64,000 nucleotides of DNA from Celeribacter indicus (GTDB lineage Bacteria; Pseudomonadota; Alphaproteobacteria; Rhodobacterales; Rhodobacteraceae): the NCBI RefSeq assembly GCF_000819565.1, contig NZ_CP004395.1, forward strand, positions 62,001 to 126,000, given 5' to 3'. The position numbers were made by a program, and so were the translations under genes. Numbering within the stretch: the stretch's first letter is position 1; the number at the start of each line of letters is the position of its first letter. This document shows, in pieces, positions 53,170 to 62,636 of the stretch. The notes under the pieces were generated by a model that had not been told where the DNA came from, did not search any database, and worked only from the letters and a program-made list of their open reading frames with translations.

Positions 53170-54056
53170 GTGGCGCATTGAGCAACTTTCATTTCTGTCG
53201 CTAACAGCTCGCCGACGCAGACTGCGTTCGTTGAGTGTGGAATCGTATCGGTACTGACGATCCGCGCGGCACCGGCATGGCGGATTGCTTCCTCTGCGCC
53301 GTGTGCGAAAACCGCGTGGATAATTACGCAAGTCGCAGGTCGGGCACCGGCCTGCTCGAGTTGTTCGAGCGTTCGGATCAGCGTGTGTCCGGACGAGGCG
53401 ATATCATCGAGGATCACGGGTGTCCCCTGTCGGAAAACGGCGCTGCCCGGCAGGCTGATCTCGACCTGCCGATCCCCGGAGCGATGTTTTGTCAGCACTT
53501 CGTAGGGGCGTCCGGCGAGCCTGGCGACTTCAGCCACCCATTGCTGGCTTTCGCTGTCAGGCCCAAGGAGCACGGCCTCTGGAACGTTCGCCGCAATCCA
53601 GTCGGCCAGCAGAGGGGCTGTGGCGACACGATATGCGGGAATGCGGAACAGCGCTGAAAGGCTCGGGTTGCGATGCAGATGGGGGTCAGCGGTCATCACC
53701 CAGTCGAAACATTCATCAAGAAATCCCGCGAAGATCGGGGCGCTCACAGCTTCGCGTGGATGAAACCGCTTGTCCTGGCGCATGTAGCCAAGATAGGGCG
53801 CGACCAGCCCCACACGCGCGGCCCCAAGTTCGCGCGCCGTCAGAGCTGCGAAACGCAGAGGCAACGCCAGCCGATCAGGATCGCGCAACGTGGCGAGGAA
53901 GGCGATTTCGCGTCCTGCAGGATCGCCGCCGAGCTTCACGAGGGTTTCACCATCGGGAAAATGGTGCAAGTCCACCGGCTGGATTTCGGCACCGGATGTC
54001 GCCGCCATTCTGCGCGCCAATGGCTCCATGCCGGGAAAGGGGGCGATAATGGTCAT
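53166..54056 (-). CDS. Ribose-phosphate diphosphokinase (PRPP synthetase)-like protein
   Basis: A 296-residue protein with the PRPP-synthetase fold: FPDGETLVKLGG, the YLGYMRQDKRFHPREAVS loop, WVMTADPHLHRN and a PRPP-binding segment VILDDIASSGHTL. The PRPP loop DDIASSG differs from DDIIDTAG in housekeeping PrsA, so the substrate may be a different ribose phosphate. It overlaps the phosphorylase gene by 1 base and is the last of a three-gene set. The 3' end overlaps the CueR-type promoter of copA by a few bases. Confidence 0.85.
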   Translation of the reverse strand: MTIIAPFPGMEPLARRMAATSGAEIQPVDLHHFPDGETLVKLGGDPAGREIAFLATLRDPDRLALPLRFAALTARELGAARVGLVAPYLGYMRQDKRFHPREAVSAPIFAGFLDECFDWVMTADPHLHRNPSLSALFRIPAYRVATAPLLADWIAANVPEAVLLGPDSESQQWVAEVARLAGRPYEVLTKHRSGDRQVEISLPGSAVFRQGTPVILDDIASSGHTLIRTLEQLEQAGARPATCVIIHAVFAHGAEEAIRHAGAARIVSTDTIPHSTNAVCVGELLATEMKVAQCAT

Positions 54057-55570
54057 CAGTTTGCCTCCTCAATTGTGCAAAGTCCCAATTGCGCCTCGGC
54101 ATAGGAGCGGGCGTATTCCAGTTCTCCCAGCGTTTCGGCGTGGATCTCGAACAGCGGCTTGCCAAATTCGATATGGTCACCGATCTGGACCAGAAGGCGC
54201 AGCCCTGCGAGCTGCTGCCGCGGTGCGCCGGCGAGTTTCGCTGTGCGCGCGATGCGGCGATTGTCAATCGCAATGAGGCGCCCCGCCGTGCGGGAGGTGA
54301 TCACCGCATGATAACGCGCCTCACCGGGCTCAGTGAAACCGCCTTGTGCATCGCAAATCGCAATGAACTTCGCCTCGGCAGCGCCGCTGTCGAGCAGCTG
54401 TGCGGCCACCTTTCGCCCGCCCGCGCCGCCCGTCTCGGGGACAAGGTCCAGCAGCGCTCCAGCGATGTCGAGTGCACGGTCGCGCAGGTCGACAGGGAAG
54501 TTCTCGTTGCGGCGTAGCACGGCAAGGACATCTTGGGCTTCAAGTGCGGGTCCAATTCCGCGTCCGACAGGTGCAGTCCCGTCGCTTTGATGGATCGAGA
54601 GCGTCAGGCCGATGGCCTTGCCAACGGCGCGGAGCCGCTCTGCCAGCGCAGCGGCGGTTTCCGCCGAGCGGACCTTGGCCGTTGGTCCGACGGGCACATC
54701 GATCAGCACGCGCTTCGCACCGACCGCAGCCTTCTTCGACAAGACGCTCGCCACCAGCTGTCCGTCGCTGTCGAAATCGAGTGGCCGTTCAATCCGGATC
54801 AGAACATCGTCCGCAGGGCTGAGAGCGAGGTTGCCCCCCCAAACGATGCACCCGCCCTCAGCCTCGACGACGCGTCTCAACGCGGGGATGTCGAGCGAGA
54901 CGGGAGCCATGACCTCCATCGTGTCGGCCGTGCCTGCGGGGGAAGTGATCGCGCGAGAAGAGGTCTTGGGGATCATCAGCCCCGCCGCCGCGATGATCGA
55001 AACGATGATCGGCGTGGTGCGGTTTCCTGGAAGCCCCCCGACGCAATGCTTGTCGTAGATCTCGGCGCCGCCCCAATCCAGCGTTTCGCCCGCCGCCTGC
55101 ATGGATCGGGTCAGTGCGATGGTTTCCGCAATCGAAAGCCGGTCGCCCGCGCAGGCGGTGATGAAGGCTGCCAGATCGAGATCGGAGAGACGATGATCGA
55201 GGACGTCACGAATGATTGCGTCGAACCTTTGCTGCTCAAGGGTTTCTCCATAGACCTTGGCGCGGATCGCTGAGACGGAGTCCGGTGGCTCCGGGTGCGT
55301 AAAACTTGCCCGGTCCCCCGGTTGGGGCTTCAGGGCGGCCCAGGCTTCTTCCGACAAGGCGGCAGTGTCGTCGGGCAGCCAGTCGCCATTGGTCAACACG
55401 TTCAGCGTGGCAATCACCGACCTGTCGCCGAGCGTGACCTCGATCCGGGTCAGGGCTGCGAAGCCTTCGGCGCGGCAGACGTGGCAGTCTTCGCGCATGA
55501 AGACAACGGGTTGCCGGTAAGTGTCGATCCCCGCGCGGGACAGGGCGAGCGTATTGTCGATTTCTGTCAT
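54056..55570 (-). CDS. Thymidine/AMP phosphorylase family protein
   Basis: A 504-residue enzyme of the pyrimidine-nucleoside phosphorylase family. After an N-terminal AbrB-like stretch of about 90 residues (as in archaeal AMP phosphorylases) come the catalytic domains. The signature SRAITSPAGTADTMEV and the phosphate loop KHCVGGLPGNRTTP are intact. The length (about 500) and extra N-domain favour AMP phosphorylase or a related enzyme over DeoA (about 440). It would yield ribose 1,5-bisphosphate or deoxyribose 1-phosphate. The upstream nuclease gene overlaps by 4 bases. Confidence 0.85.
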   Translation of the reverse strand: MTEIDNTLALSRAGIDTYRQPVVFMREDCHVCRAEGFAALTRIEVTLGDRSVIATLNVLTNGDWLPDDTAALSEEAWAALKPQPGDRASFTHPEPPDSVSAIRAKVYGETLEQQRFDAIIRDVLDHRLSDLDLAAFITACAGDRLSIAETIALTRSMQAAGETLDWGGAEIYDKHCVGGLPGNRTTPIIVSIIAAAGLMIPKTSSRAITSPAGTADTMEVMAPVSLDIPALRRVVEAEGGCIVWGGNLALSPADDVLIRIERPLDFDSDGQLVASVLSKKAAVGAKRVLIDVPVGPTAKVRSAETAAALAERLRAVGKAIGLTLSIHQSDGTAPVGRGIGPALEAQDVLAVLRRNENFPVDLRDRALDIAGALLDLVPETGGAGGRKVAAQLLDSGAAEAKFIAICDAQGGFTEPGEARYHAVITSRTAGRLIAIDNRRIARTAKLAGAPRQQLAGLRLLVQIGDHIEFGKPLFEIHAETLGELEYARSYAEAQLGLCTIEEAN

Positions 55571-56952
55571 TTTGGATTGTCCAGCCGGATCGTTTCGAGG
55601 TGTTCGGGGGCGCGGGCAGGCCAGCCGAGTTCATGTTCGATCCGCCAGCGCAGCCGGTCCGAGGCAGAAGGTTCGCCGTGAGTCACATAGGTCATGCGCG
55701 GCGCGCGATCCGACGCGCGCATCCAGGCCAGCAACTCTTCGGCATCGGCATGTCCGGAAAAGGCTTCGAGCTGGATCACCTCTGCCCTGATCGGGAAATC
55801 TCGACCGAACATGCGCAGACTGTCCGCGCCAGCGGCCAGTGCCGCCCCGCGGGTACCGCCAGCCTGAAAGCCCGACAGCAGGATTGCGTTGCGCGGGTCG
55901 CCGCCGAAGCTGGCGAGGTGATGCAGGATCCGCCCGCCGGTCAACATGCCGCTCGCCGAAATGATGATCATCGGGCCATGCTGCGTGTTCAGCTTCTTCG
56001 ACTCCTCGACCGAAGTGACCCGCTTGGCGATCTGGAACATCGCAAGGCAATCCTCCCAGGCAACGTGATGTTCTTCGTGATGGCCGTGGTAGATTTCGGT
56101 CGCGTCGATCGCCATTGGCGAGTTGAGATAAACCGGCACATATGGGATCTCGCCGCGGTTTTGCAGGCGTGCAATGTGATACATAAGCCCCTGCGCGCGC
56201 CCAACCGCGAATGAGGGGATGAGAACCGTACCGCCCCGCCCGAAAACACGTTTCAGGATTGGCAGAAGCTCTTCCTCCGCGTCGATGGCTGCGTGATGGC
56301 GATTGCCATAGGTGGATTCACAAACCAACACGTCCGCACCTGAGAACGGTTGTGGTGGTCGCATCAGTGCGTCGTTCTGTCGGCCGAGGTCGCCACTGAA
56401 GTGGATTGTCCTTCCTGGCAGTCTGATACGGATCTGCGCCGCACCGAGCAAATGGCCCGCCGGGATGAACTCTGCGGATATTCCGTCACCAACATCGACT
56501 GTGCTGTTGAAGGGAACTCTGTGCAAATGCTCAAGCGCCGCCTGAGCATCTTTCAACGTGTAGAGCGGCTTGGGGTTCTTGTGCTTGGAGTATCGGTGCC
56601 TTTTGGCAAAACGTGCCTCCTCTTCCTGGATATGGCCGCTGTCCGGCAGGATCAGGCCGCAGAGTTCCTCCGTCGCTTCGGTACACATCACCTTCCCTCG
56701 ATACCCGCCGCGGATCAGCGCAGGCAGATAGCCTGAATGATCGAGATGCGCGTGCGTCAGAAGTACGGTGTCAATGGTGGTGGGGCGTACCGGAAACGCC
56801 TTGCGGTTGCGGTCCCGCAGCGATTTGAAGCCTTGAAACAAGCCACAATCAACTAGAATGCGGCGATCCCCGGTTTCAATCAGATAGCGCGATCCGGTTA
56901 CTGTTCCGGCGGCTCCCAGAAAACGAAGTGTTGGGCGAGTGTCCTGTGCCAT
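55567..56952 (-). CDS. Metallo-beta-lactamase-fold RNA nuclease (beta-CASP, CPSF-like)
   Basis: A 461-residue protein with the MBL metal site HAHLDHSG, IPAGHLLGA and SGDLGR, followed by the beta-CASP region (VLIPSFAVGRAQ, SPMAIDATEIYHGH) and the C-terminal KH-like part (LEAFSGHADAEELL; TYVTHGEPSASDRLRW). This is the layout of CPSF-73-like ribonucleases found in many bacteria and archaea. It is first in a coupled unit with a nucleoside phosphorylase and a PRPP-synthetase-like protein, suggesting RNA degradation linked to nucleotide salvage. Confidence 0.88.
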   Translation of the reverse strand: MAQDTRPTLRFLGAAGTVTGSRYLIETGDRRILVDCGLFQGFKSLRDRNRKAFPVRPTTIDTVLLTHAHLDHSGYLPALIRGGYRGKVMCTEATEELCGLILPDSGHIQEEEARFAKRHRYSKHKNPKPLYTLKDAQAALEHLHRVPFNSTVDVGDGISAEFIPAGHLLGAAQIRIRLPGRTIHFSGDLGRQNDALMRPPQPFSGADVLVCESTYGNRHHAAIDAEEELLPILKRVFGRGGTVLIPSFAVGRAQGLMYHIARLQNRGEIPYVPVYLNSPMAIDATEIYHGHHEEHHVAWEDCLAMFQIAKRVTSVEESKKLNTQHGPMIIISASGMLTGGRILHHLASFGGDPRNAILLSGFQAGGTRGAALAAGADSLRMFGRDFPIRAEVIQLEAFSGHADAEELLAWMRASDRAPRMTYVTHGEPSASDRLRWRIEHELGWPARAPEHLETIRLDNPK

Positions 56953-56985
56953 GATCCTGTGCCTTTCATTCCCATCGGCAGCCCT

Positions 56986-58047
56986 TCAGGGAAGCGCCAC
57001 CATCTGATGTCCTTCTCCTTCGACAGAAACTGTTTCACGCGTTTGCAGTGAGCTGGTATCGATGAGCCAAACCACGGGCTCTGCACGGCTTGAGACATAA
57101 AGGATGTCGGAGCCTGGAATTACCGTCAGGTGGTAGGGTTCTGGTGCAAGCGTGGCTGTGCGCACTTCCCCGGTAGCGAGTGCAACTGAGGCGAGTTTGT
57201 CCTCTCCCCTACCCGCGACGAACAAAGTTGCCCCATCATTTGACAGCCCCAGTCCATGAATCTCGCCGCCAATTTCGAAGGTCCGCAGCTTTTCACCGGT
57301 ACTCAAAGACAGTTCCAGAACCTGACCTGCGTCCGCGTCTGCGACAAAGAGTCGATCAGTTTCGGGCGAAACCGCCATATGTTCCGGGGTGTCACCTGCA
57401 ATGAAGTTGCGACGAACGATACCCCGCGACAGATCTACTTCGCTGATCGTTCCGTTACCGGTGTTGGAGACGTAGACGAGATTTGGATCAGTTCCGAACG
57501 CTGCATAGTTCGGCATCGATCCAGTCGGGACAAATGCCGTCATGCCGAAAGTCGCCAAGTCAATCACCGATATTCCGTCACCTGCCGGATGGGTCGCAAC
57601 GGCAAAGCGTCCATCAGGGGAAACTGCCGTATGATGTACGGCACCCGGCACCTCTATCCGGCGGAGGATATCGCCACTTTTTGCGTCCAGAATCGAGAGA
57701 AGACTGATCCCGGCATCCGGTGGCCCCATTGGCGCGGCCTTTGGTGCGTGGTGCGCGGCGTGATCGTCTGCAGACACGGTGGAGGGCTTTTCTAGCGACG
57801 CGACATCCTCGCGCGGGATCTCCGAATAGCTGCCGGCGACCAGATACGGCACGCCGGGTGCGCCTGCGAGACCGTGGACCGCCTCGACATCATTGATCCG
57901 ACGCAGGACTTTTCCAGTCTCCGCCTGAACCATCAGGACTGAATTGGCGCTGCCCTCTGGAATGAAGACCGTAGGCGGAGCGGCCAAAGCTGGTGCTGAC
58001 ACGAACAAAGTGGCGAGCGTATAGGCGATGCGGGACGACATGTTCAT
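56986..58047 (-). CDS. YncE/YVTN-type beta-propeller protein, secreted
   Basis: A 353-residue protein with a signal peptide (MSSRIAYTLATLFVSAPALA) and about six repeats of the YVTN/YncE type (GSANSVLMVQAETGKVLRRI; PNLVYVSNTGNGTISEVDLS; DRLFVADADAGQVLELSLS). A His-rich loop (DDHAAHHAPKA) lies between early blades and may bind metal. AAAGG precedes the ATG at 58047; the longer start at 58203 would bury the signal. Function unknown; possibly a periplasmic metal- or cofactor-handling protein. Confidence 0.82.
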   Translation of the reverse strand: MNMSSRIAYTLATLFVSAPALAAPPTVFIPEGSANSVLMVQAETGKVLRRINDVEAVHGLAGAPGVPYLVAGSYSEIPREDVASLEKPSTVSADDHAAHHAPKAAPMGPPDAGISLLSILDAKSGDILRRIEVPGAVHHTAVSPDGRFAVATHPAGDGISVIDLATFGMTAFVPTGSMPNYAAFGTDPNLVYVSNTGNGTISEVDLSRGIVRRNFIAGDTPEHMAVSPETDRLFVADADAGQVLELSLSTGEKLRTFEIGGEIHGLGLSNDGATLFVAGRGEDKLASVALATGEVRTATLAPEPYHLTVIPGSDILYVSSRAEPVVWLIDTSSLQTRETVSVEGEGHQMVALP

Positions 58048-58257
58048 TTTTGGAACCTTTATCTGGTCGAGATCATGCGGTGGCCGTGGCGAGGGCAGAA
58101 AACCGGCGGATCCACGGTTGATAGGAGCGAATGAAGTGAGGAGCGCGGTCAGGTAGAATCCGGACATCCAGACTACGAGCCTGTCGAAAAACCTAAGCGT
58201 CACGATTGGCGTAAAAGCCGAAAGGGAGGCGCTTCGCTACCTCGCTGACTGGAATGC

Positions 58258-58611
58258 TCAGAAGAGAATGGGGACGTGTATGAATTCGTCATCGGCGAAA
58301 GACGCCGATTGCCGCCACGACATTACCATTCGCGTGCTACGGTTCGAAACTACTGCGCTGACAAGCCCGTTAGGGATCAGAGCAGCGGCGCAACCGGGAT
58401 GAATTCCGCAATCCGCGTCCAGAATAACGTGGACGGAGGAATTTGCGTCGGTGACCTGAACAATCTGCGTCTCTAACCCGGCAGGCTCGCCCTCATGCGC
58501 ATGCAAACCATCGGCAATGAGACCGAAAAACAAGGCTCCGATCAATATCAGGACGAAGCTGACGCGAATACGCGACACTCTTCTGACATCGATATGTGGC
58601 CTTGATCGCAT
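58258..58611 (-). CDS. Hypothetical secreted protein, 117 residues
   Basis: A 117-residue protein with an N-terminal membrane helix or signal (VSFVLILIGALFFGLIADG) and a mature part containing HAHEGEPAG, DADCGIHPGC and DEFIHVPILF. Two Cys close together (DCGIHPGC) could bind metal or form a disulfide. No family recognised. It lies upstream of the beta-propeller gene on the same strand, with 210 bases between. Confidence 0.55.
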   Translation of the reverse strand: MRSRPHIDVRRVSRIRVSFVLILIGALFFGLIADGLHAHEGEPAGLETQIVQVTDANSSVHVILDADCGIHPGCAAALIPNGLVSAVVSNRSTRMVMSWRQSASFADDEFIHVPILF

Positions 58612-58729
58612 GATTTGAGTCCTTCCTAGGTGATTATAACACGCTATCCAGATGGTGTGGTTGATCTAAATCAGGGCGTTAAATGCTGCCTGACTCGGCG
58701 TCCTTGATGCGCAGCTTAGGCGAAATTAC

Positions 58730-59130
58730 TCAGTCGGCACTTTGCTCCAAAGTGTTTCCAAATCTGGAAACCTTCACATCGTCCTCGATGAGCGTTGCTT
58801 GAGCGGCCCCCGGACGCGCCGCGTGCAGAGCAGCAAGAACATCCTGAGTCGACAATATTTCAGATAGGATAATTCCTTCGGGAGCAGACGGCCCATAAAC
58901 CGCGTTGAATGGAATGCCGTAACGGTTGTTGGTCTCCAAAAAACGGGTGATCGCGTCATCTGGGCGGGTCCAGTCGGCCAGCATCGGCGTGACACCAGAG
59001 CTGTTCAATGCCGAAAGAACCGGGTCGCGTTCAAGAACGAGCGCCTTGTTGGCTTTGCAGGTCAAACACCAATCGGCGGTTACATCGACAAAAACGACCT
59101 CTCCGCGTGATACTCGACGGGCAATATCGC
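58730..59130 (-). pseudogene. C-terminal remnant of DsbD (thiol:disulfide interchange protein)
   Basis: The frame contains the DsbD gamma thioredoxin domain: VFVDVTADWCLTCKANKALV, with CLTC as active site, then YGIPFNAVYGPSAPEGIIL. It continues upstream without stop to the transposon end at 59131, so the gamma-domain start and the membrane beta and alpha domains have been removed. A GTG/ATG-like start at 59065 is not the native one. Probably non-functional. The cell may rely on CcdA (4120-4854) instead. Confidence 0.8.
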
Positions 59131-59184
59131 TGTCGCGTTGCCCTTAAATCTGAGACACGACGCGTTCGGGGATATTTTTTGCCC

Positions 59185-59976
59185 TTAATTATGAGATTCC
59201 ACTGCCATCGCGCCTATGCTTTTCGCGCGCTGCCGGGCGATGTAAACAACCGCGGCAAGCAGACGTGGCTCCTTATCGAAGGCGCGCAATAGAGCAACCC
59301 TTGCATAGTCGTCGATGCCGGAGCTTGAGATGGCCGCTTTGACCAGTGGACGGGATTGGGCTGCATCAATTGCAGCAAGGCCAAACAGCCTTACTTCCAG
59401 CCTGTGGCCCTGAAGAGCGTATAACGGATCTCCGCGGAAGGCCTTTAATGATATGGCAAAGGTGACCGCGCGCATTGCGCGCCGAAATTGCTTGGAGCTG
59501 CGTAATCGCGCGGCGTATTCAAGCCGCGCGGCGCCGTTGCGCGCACGATTTATCAGCTTTTCGGGCATCTGTTCGCCACTGGCCTTGCCGAGCGTCGGCA
59601 CAAGTCTCGTCCCACAAACCTGGCAGTCGAATGCCCAGGCTCGCCTCCAATGCTTGAGCGAAAGGCCCTCTCTGGAACATTGCAGGCAATGCTGGAATGG
59701 TATCTGGGCCGTCAGCGAGGCTTCTCGTGTCGTCATTGCTGGGAAGGTCAAAGATCGCACAACATCTGGGTCAATCCGTGCGGCGTTGGCAATCTTCGCC
59801 GCCGCAGCCGCGTCGACGTTGAAGTTCAAGGCGGTGCCATGCGCGGTATCGATTCTGAGATGAGCCAGTAGTTCCGCATCATCACAGTAGTTGGCCGCCG
59901 CCAGCCTAGACAACCAACCTGACAACAACTCGTCGGGCAGCGGCGCGACAGTCTTGGGCAGCGGGTGCGGCTTCAC
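59185..59976 (-). CDS. tniQ: TniQ-like targeting protein, copy 2
   Basis: A 263-residue TniQ protein nearly identical to that at 30977. LPDELLSGWLSRLAAAN and the CxxC pair regions (CLQCSREGL; CQVCGTRL) are conserved; differences include LRIDTAHGTAL in place of IEIDTTHGTSL. GTG start overlapping tniB. Confidence 0.85.
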   Translation of the reverse strand: MKPHPLPKTVAPLPDELLSGWLSRLAAANYCDDAELLAHLRIDTAHGTALNFNVDAAAAAKIANAARIDPDVVRSLTFPAMTTREASLTAQIPFQHCLQCSREGLSLKHWRRAWAFDCQVCGTRLVPTLGKASGEQMPEKLINRARNGAARLEYAARLRSSKQFRRAMRAVTFAISLKAFRGDPLYALQGHRLEVRLFGLAAIDAAQSRPLVKAAISSSGIDDYARVALLRAFDKEPRLLAAVVYIARQRAKSIGAMAVESHN

Positions 59977-60854
59977 ACCCCGGACTTCTCGAGCCGCCGA
60001 TGGGGGTTCGCATGGCGCGACCAAACCGGCGTCCATTTTGCGATTGCGTCATCGGTGATGCATTCATCACCTGTGACAATGGCGTCGATGGAAAGATCCT
60101 TGATCAGGGCGAAGATGCGCGAGGTCACCCCGCCGGTCAGCGCAAGTATCTGCTTTAGTGACTTGACCTTCAGATTGGATTTCTTCTCGAGGGGCATTGC
60201 CGCGATGAGTGTCTGGATCATGTCCGAGAACTCGGCGTCGTCGCGCCAGTTTGGAAGGTGATGTTCGTCCAGCCGCCTGGCAAGCTGGATATCACCACGG
60301 ATGGCATCGACGGCCTCGCTGACCCCCAGGCAGACCAGCGACACTTCGAGTTCATTGCTGAGATACCGCAGAACATTGAGAAAGCGGCGCTGTTCGCGGT
60401 GGGTCCCGGCCAAGAGGTTGTGGACTTCGTCGATCATGATCATCCGCAGGCCAAGGTCGCGCAAGAGCGCGACGACACGGACTTCGAGGGAGGCCACATT
60501 TTGAGCGCGCGCGCTCAGTGCCGTGGCCGGTGCCCCGACGGTCGCCAGGATGTGCAGATAGAACCGTCGTTCGTCGGGAGCTGGTGGTGCTTGTAACAGT
60601 AACAGCGGCGTTCGCGTAATTCCCGATGCTGGGTCATATTCCGGTGCATATCTGCGCGAAAGATTGCGGGCGATCATCGTCTTTCCGATCCCGGACGCGC
60701 CATGCACAAGAAGGCCAGGCATACGGGTTTGCCTTGGCGCTTCGATCATACACTGCAAACGGTCCAGAACTTGTTCGGCCCGCGGAAAGCCAATCCAGAT
60801 ATCCGATTGAATGAGGGTGATCCGACCGTCTTCCTCTGTTTTTCCTGCCCTCAA
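59973..60854 (-). CDS. tniB: TniB-like AAA+ ATPase, copy 2
   Basis: About 293 residues, start TTG at 60854, just after the tniA stop. Walker A GASGIGKT and Walker B MIMIDEVHNLL are intact. It differs from copy 1 at only a few residues. Confidence 0.88.
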   Translation of the reverse strand: MRAGKTEEDGRITLIQSDIWIGFPRAEQVLDRLQCMIEAPRQTRMPGLLVHGASGIGKTMIARNLSRRYAPEYDPASGITRTPLLLLQAPPAPDERRFYLHILATVGAPATALSARAQNVASLEVRVVALLRDLGLRMIMIDEVHNLLAGTHREQRRFLNVLRYLSNELEVSLVCLGVSEAVDAIRGDIQLARRLDEHHLPNWRDDAEFSDMIQTLIAAMPLEKKSNLKVKSLKQILALTGGVTSRIFALIKDLSIDAIVTGDECITDDAIAKWTPVWSRHANPHRRLEKSGV

Positions 60855-60855
60855 T

Positions 60856-62490
60856 TCACCATCTCTCCACCTTGAACAATGGGCGCGATGTATCACCCGT
60901 ATCGATCGCGCGCAGCCCTTCGGTTGTCGAGACGGCCGAGTTGGCGCCCTCCAATGTCCCTTTTCTTTCACGGGATCGGCGTTCGGCCCTCGTCAGGCTC
61001 CGGCTTTCAGACTCGATTTGGCGTTGCTGTCGGATCAGCTCAGCCAGGACCAGCTCATTGGACCCGGACTTGCCAAGGGCACGGGCATTCCTCATGGCTT
61101 CGCGATATTCCCAGAGCGACACAGGCGGAATTTCCAGGTTTCGGTACCGAGCTTCGACGTATCGGTCATTATCCAGTTCGACCCAGATCACCGAGAGGTC
61201 GCGAGGGTCGTAGCGGACGACCACCTTTCCATCCCCGCGCCCGATGTGGCCTGCAAGCGCATCGGACCAGTACCGTATCTGGAACAGATGGATGCCGTCA
61301 CGCCTGACCTTGCGCAGTTCACTTGGCAGAAAGCTCACCCGAAAGGCTTCAATCTCGAAGGGGATATCGCCCATCATTTGCTCTGAGAGCGCCTCCCATT
61401 TGGCAACGGGCGTGCAGCCAAGACTTGAATGAATGCTGTTGTTGTAGCGGCAGATTTCCAGAGCAAACCAGCGATCGAAGTCGCTTAAGGTCATCGTGGC
61501 CATGCCCTCGGCGTCATAGTCGCCCTTGGCCACGACCGAGGATTGCGTTGTTCCAGGCAACAGGTGCACGGCCCCCATCATCGTGCCGATCAATCGTTCG
61601 ATGTGCCCTCCGAAATGAGGACTGCCTGGCGGCCGATAGACCAGATCGATCCCCCATTCCGCACATGCCGACCGAAAGGCATGCGACCGGAAATCGCGCC
61701 CGTTATCGACGTGGATGCTATGCGGTTTACCCTGCGCGGGCCAAGGAACATTGCGCACCAATTCCGCCAGAAGTTCCGCCTTGGGGGCCACAGCCTGTGT
61801 CAGGCAAAGCGCCACCGACAGACGCGAAGGTGCCTCGAGAGAGGTGTAATATCCGGTCACCATCCGCGTTGCGACGTCGATCGCCAGCGTGACCCAAGGC
61901 CGCCCAATTGGTTTGCGTTCAAAACTGTCGACGAGAATGATGTCCGCAGGCGTATGGTCGATTTGCACGACCTCCAGTGGCCGGTTTGCCTTGTTGTCGC
62001 CTACGACCGGCGCAAATTTCTGGCGGGCCGCCTTTGCGCCTTCGCGTGCCTTGGCAATTTCACGGGCATCCATTGCATCCAGCCTGCGCTGAACCGTCCG
62101 ACGTGTCGGCGGTTGCAAGCCCTGCTGCCAGCACGCGCTTCGGATTTCTGTCACGATGCGCGACAGGCTTGGGCGTTCCCGCCGTAAGAAATAACGGCGA
62201 AGATGTTCTTCGATCACCGCTTCCACCTTGCCGGATATCAAGGTTGTACCAGTCGGGCGGCCCCGTTTCCGAGAAGCCAGCGCGCTGGTGCGCCCACCCT
62301 CTTCGGCCAGACGCTTTATCCAGCGCCAGACAGTCGCCCTGCTGACACCAAGCTCCCAAACGGCGTCATTGATGCCACTTTCCAGACTGCCAGTTCCTTT
62401 GAGATATGCCTGAACAAGCGGACGCAGAACGGCCGCCCTGCGCGCCTCCTCAGCACCAGCGGCAACGAAGTCTTCGCGATCATCATCCAT
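60856..62490 (-). CDS. tniA: TniA-like DDE transposase, copy 2
   Basis: A 544-residue transposase matching the one at 28463. The HTH region, first Asp (VQIDHTPADIILVDS), second Asp (HVDNGRDFRS) and Glu region (SPHFGGHIERLIGT) are all preserved. Substitutions are concentrated in the N-terminal and C-terminal parts. ATG at 62490 is used; GTG at 62505 is possible. Appears functional. Confidence 0.9.
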   Translation of the reverse strand: MDDDREDFVAAGAEEARRAAVLRPLVQAYLKGTGSLESGINDAVWELGVSRATVWRWIKRLAEEGGRTSALASRKRGRPTGTTLISGKVEAVIEEHLRRYFLRRERPSLSRIVTEIRSACWQQGLQPPTRRTVQRRLDAMDAREIAKAREGAKAARQKFAPVVGDNKANRPLEVVQIDHTPADIILVDSFERKPIGRPWVTLAIDVATRMVTGYYTSLEAPSRLSVALCLTQAVAPKAELLAELVRNVPWPAQGKPHSIHVDNGRDFRSHAFRSACAEWGIDLVYRPPGSPHFGGHIERLIGTMMGAVHLLPGTTQSSVVAKGDYDAEGMATMTLSDFDRWFALEICRYNNSIHSSLGCTPVAKWEALSEQMMGDIPFEIEAFRVSFLPSELRKVRRDGIHLFQIRYWSDALAGHIGRGDGKVVVRYDPRDLSVIWVELDNDRYVEARYRNLEIPPVSLWEYREAMRNARALGKSGSNELVLAELIRQQRQIESESRSLTRAERRSRERKGTLEGANSAVSTTEGLRAIDTGDTSRPLFKVERW

Positions 62491-62505
62491 CAATATTTGC
62501 CACAC

Positions 62506-62636
62506 GAAGCTGCGAACCCTGTCTCAGGTTTAAGGGCAAAAATATCGGATTTAAAGGCAAAATATCATATTTAAGGGCAAAGCAAGGCCGTTGATTTCGT
62601 TGGATTTCTCATCTCACAATTAAGGGCTACGCGACA
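62506..62636 (-). repeat. TniA-side end repeats of transposon copy 2
   Basis: Read inward from 62636 the end starts TGTCGCGTAGCCCTTAATTG, followed by three further TTGCCCTTAA-N3-TGA-like units. Compared with copy 1 this shows the unbroken TniA-side end. Confidence 0.7.

Larger units (their letters stand above)
59131..62636 (-). mobile_element. TniA/TniB/TniQ transposon, copy 2
   Basis: A 3506-bp element bounded by TGTCGCGTTGCCC at 59131 and CTACGCGACA ending at 62636. It carries only tniQ, tniB and tniA (minus strand), with end repeats, and has no cargo or resolvase. It lies in inverted orientation to copy 1. Five-base flanks (ATCGC on the left, ACCGG on the right) do not match. The left neighbour is a cut DsbD gene and the right one a cut IS5 element, so insertion was followed by deletion or rearrangement. 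Confidence 0.82.
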
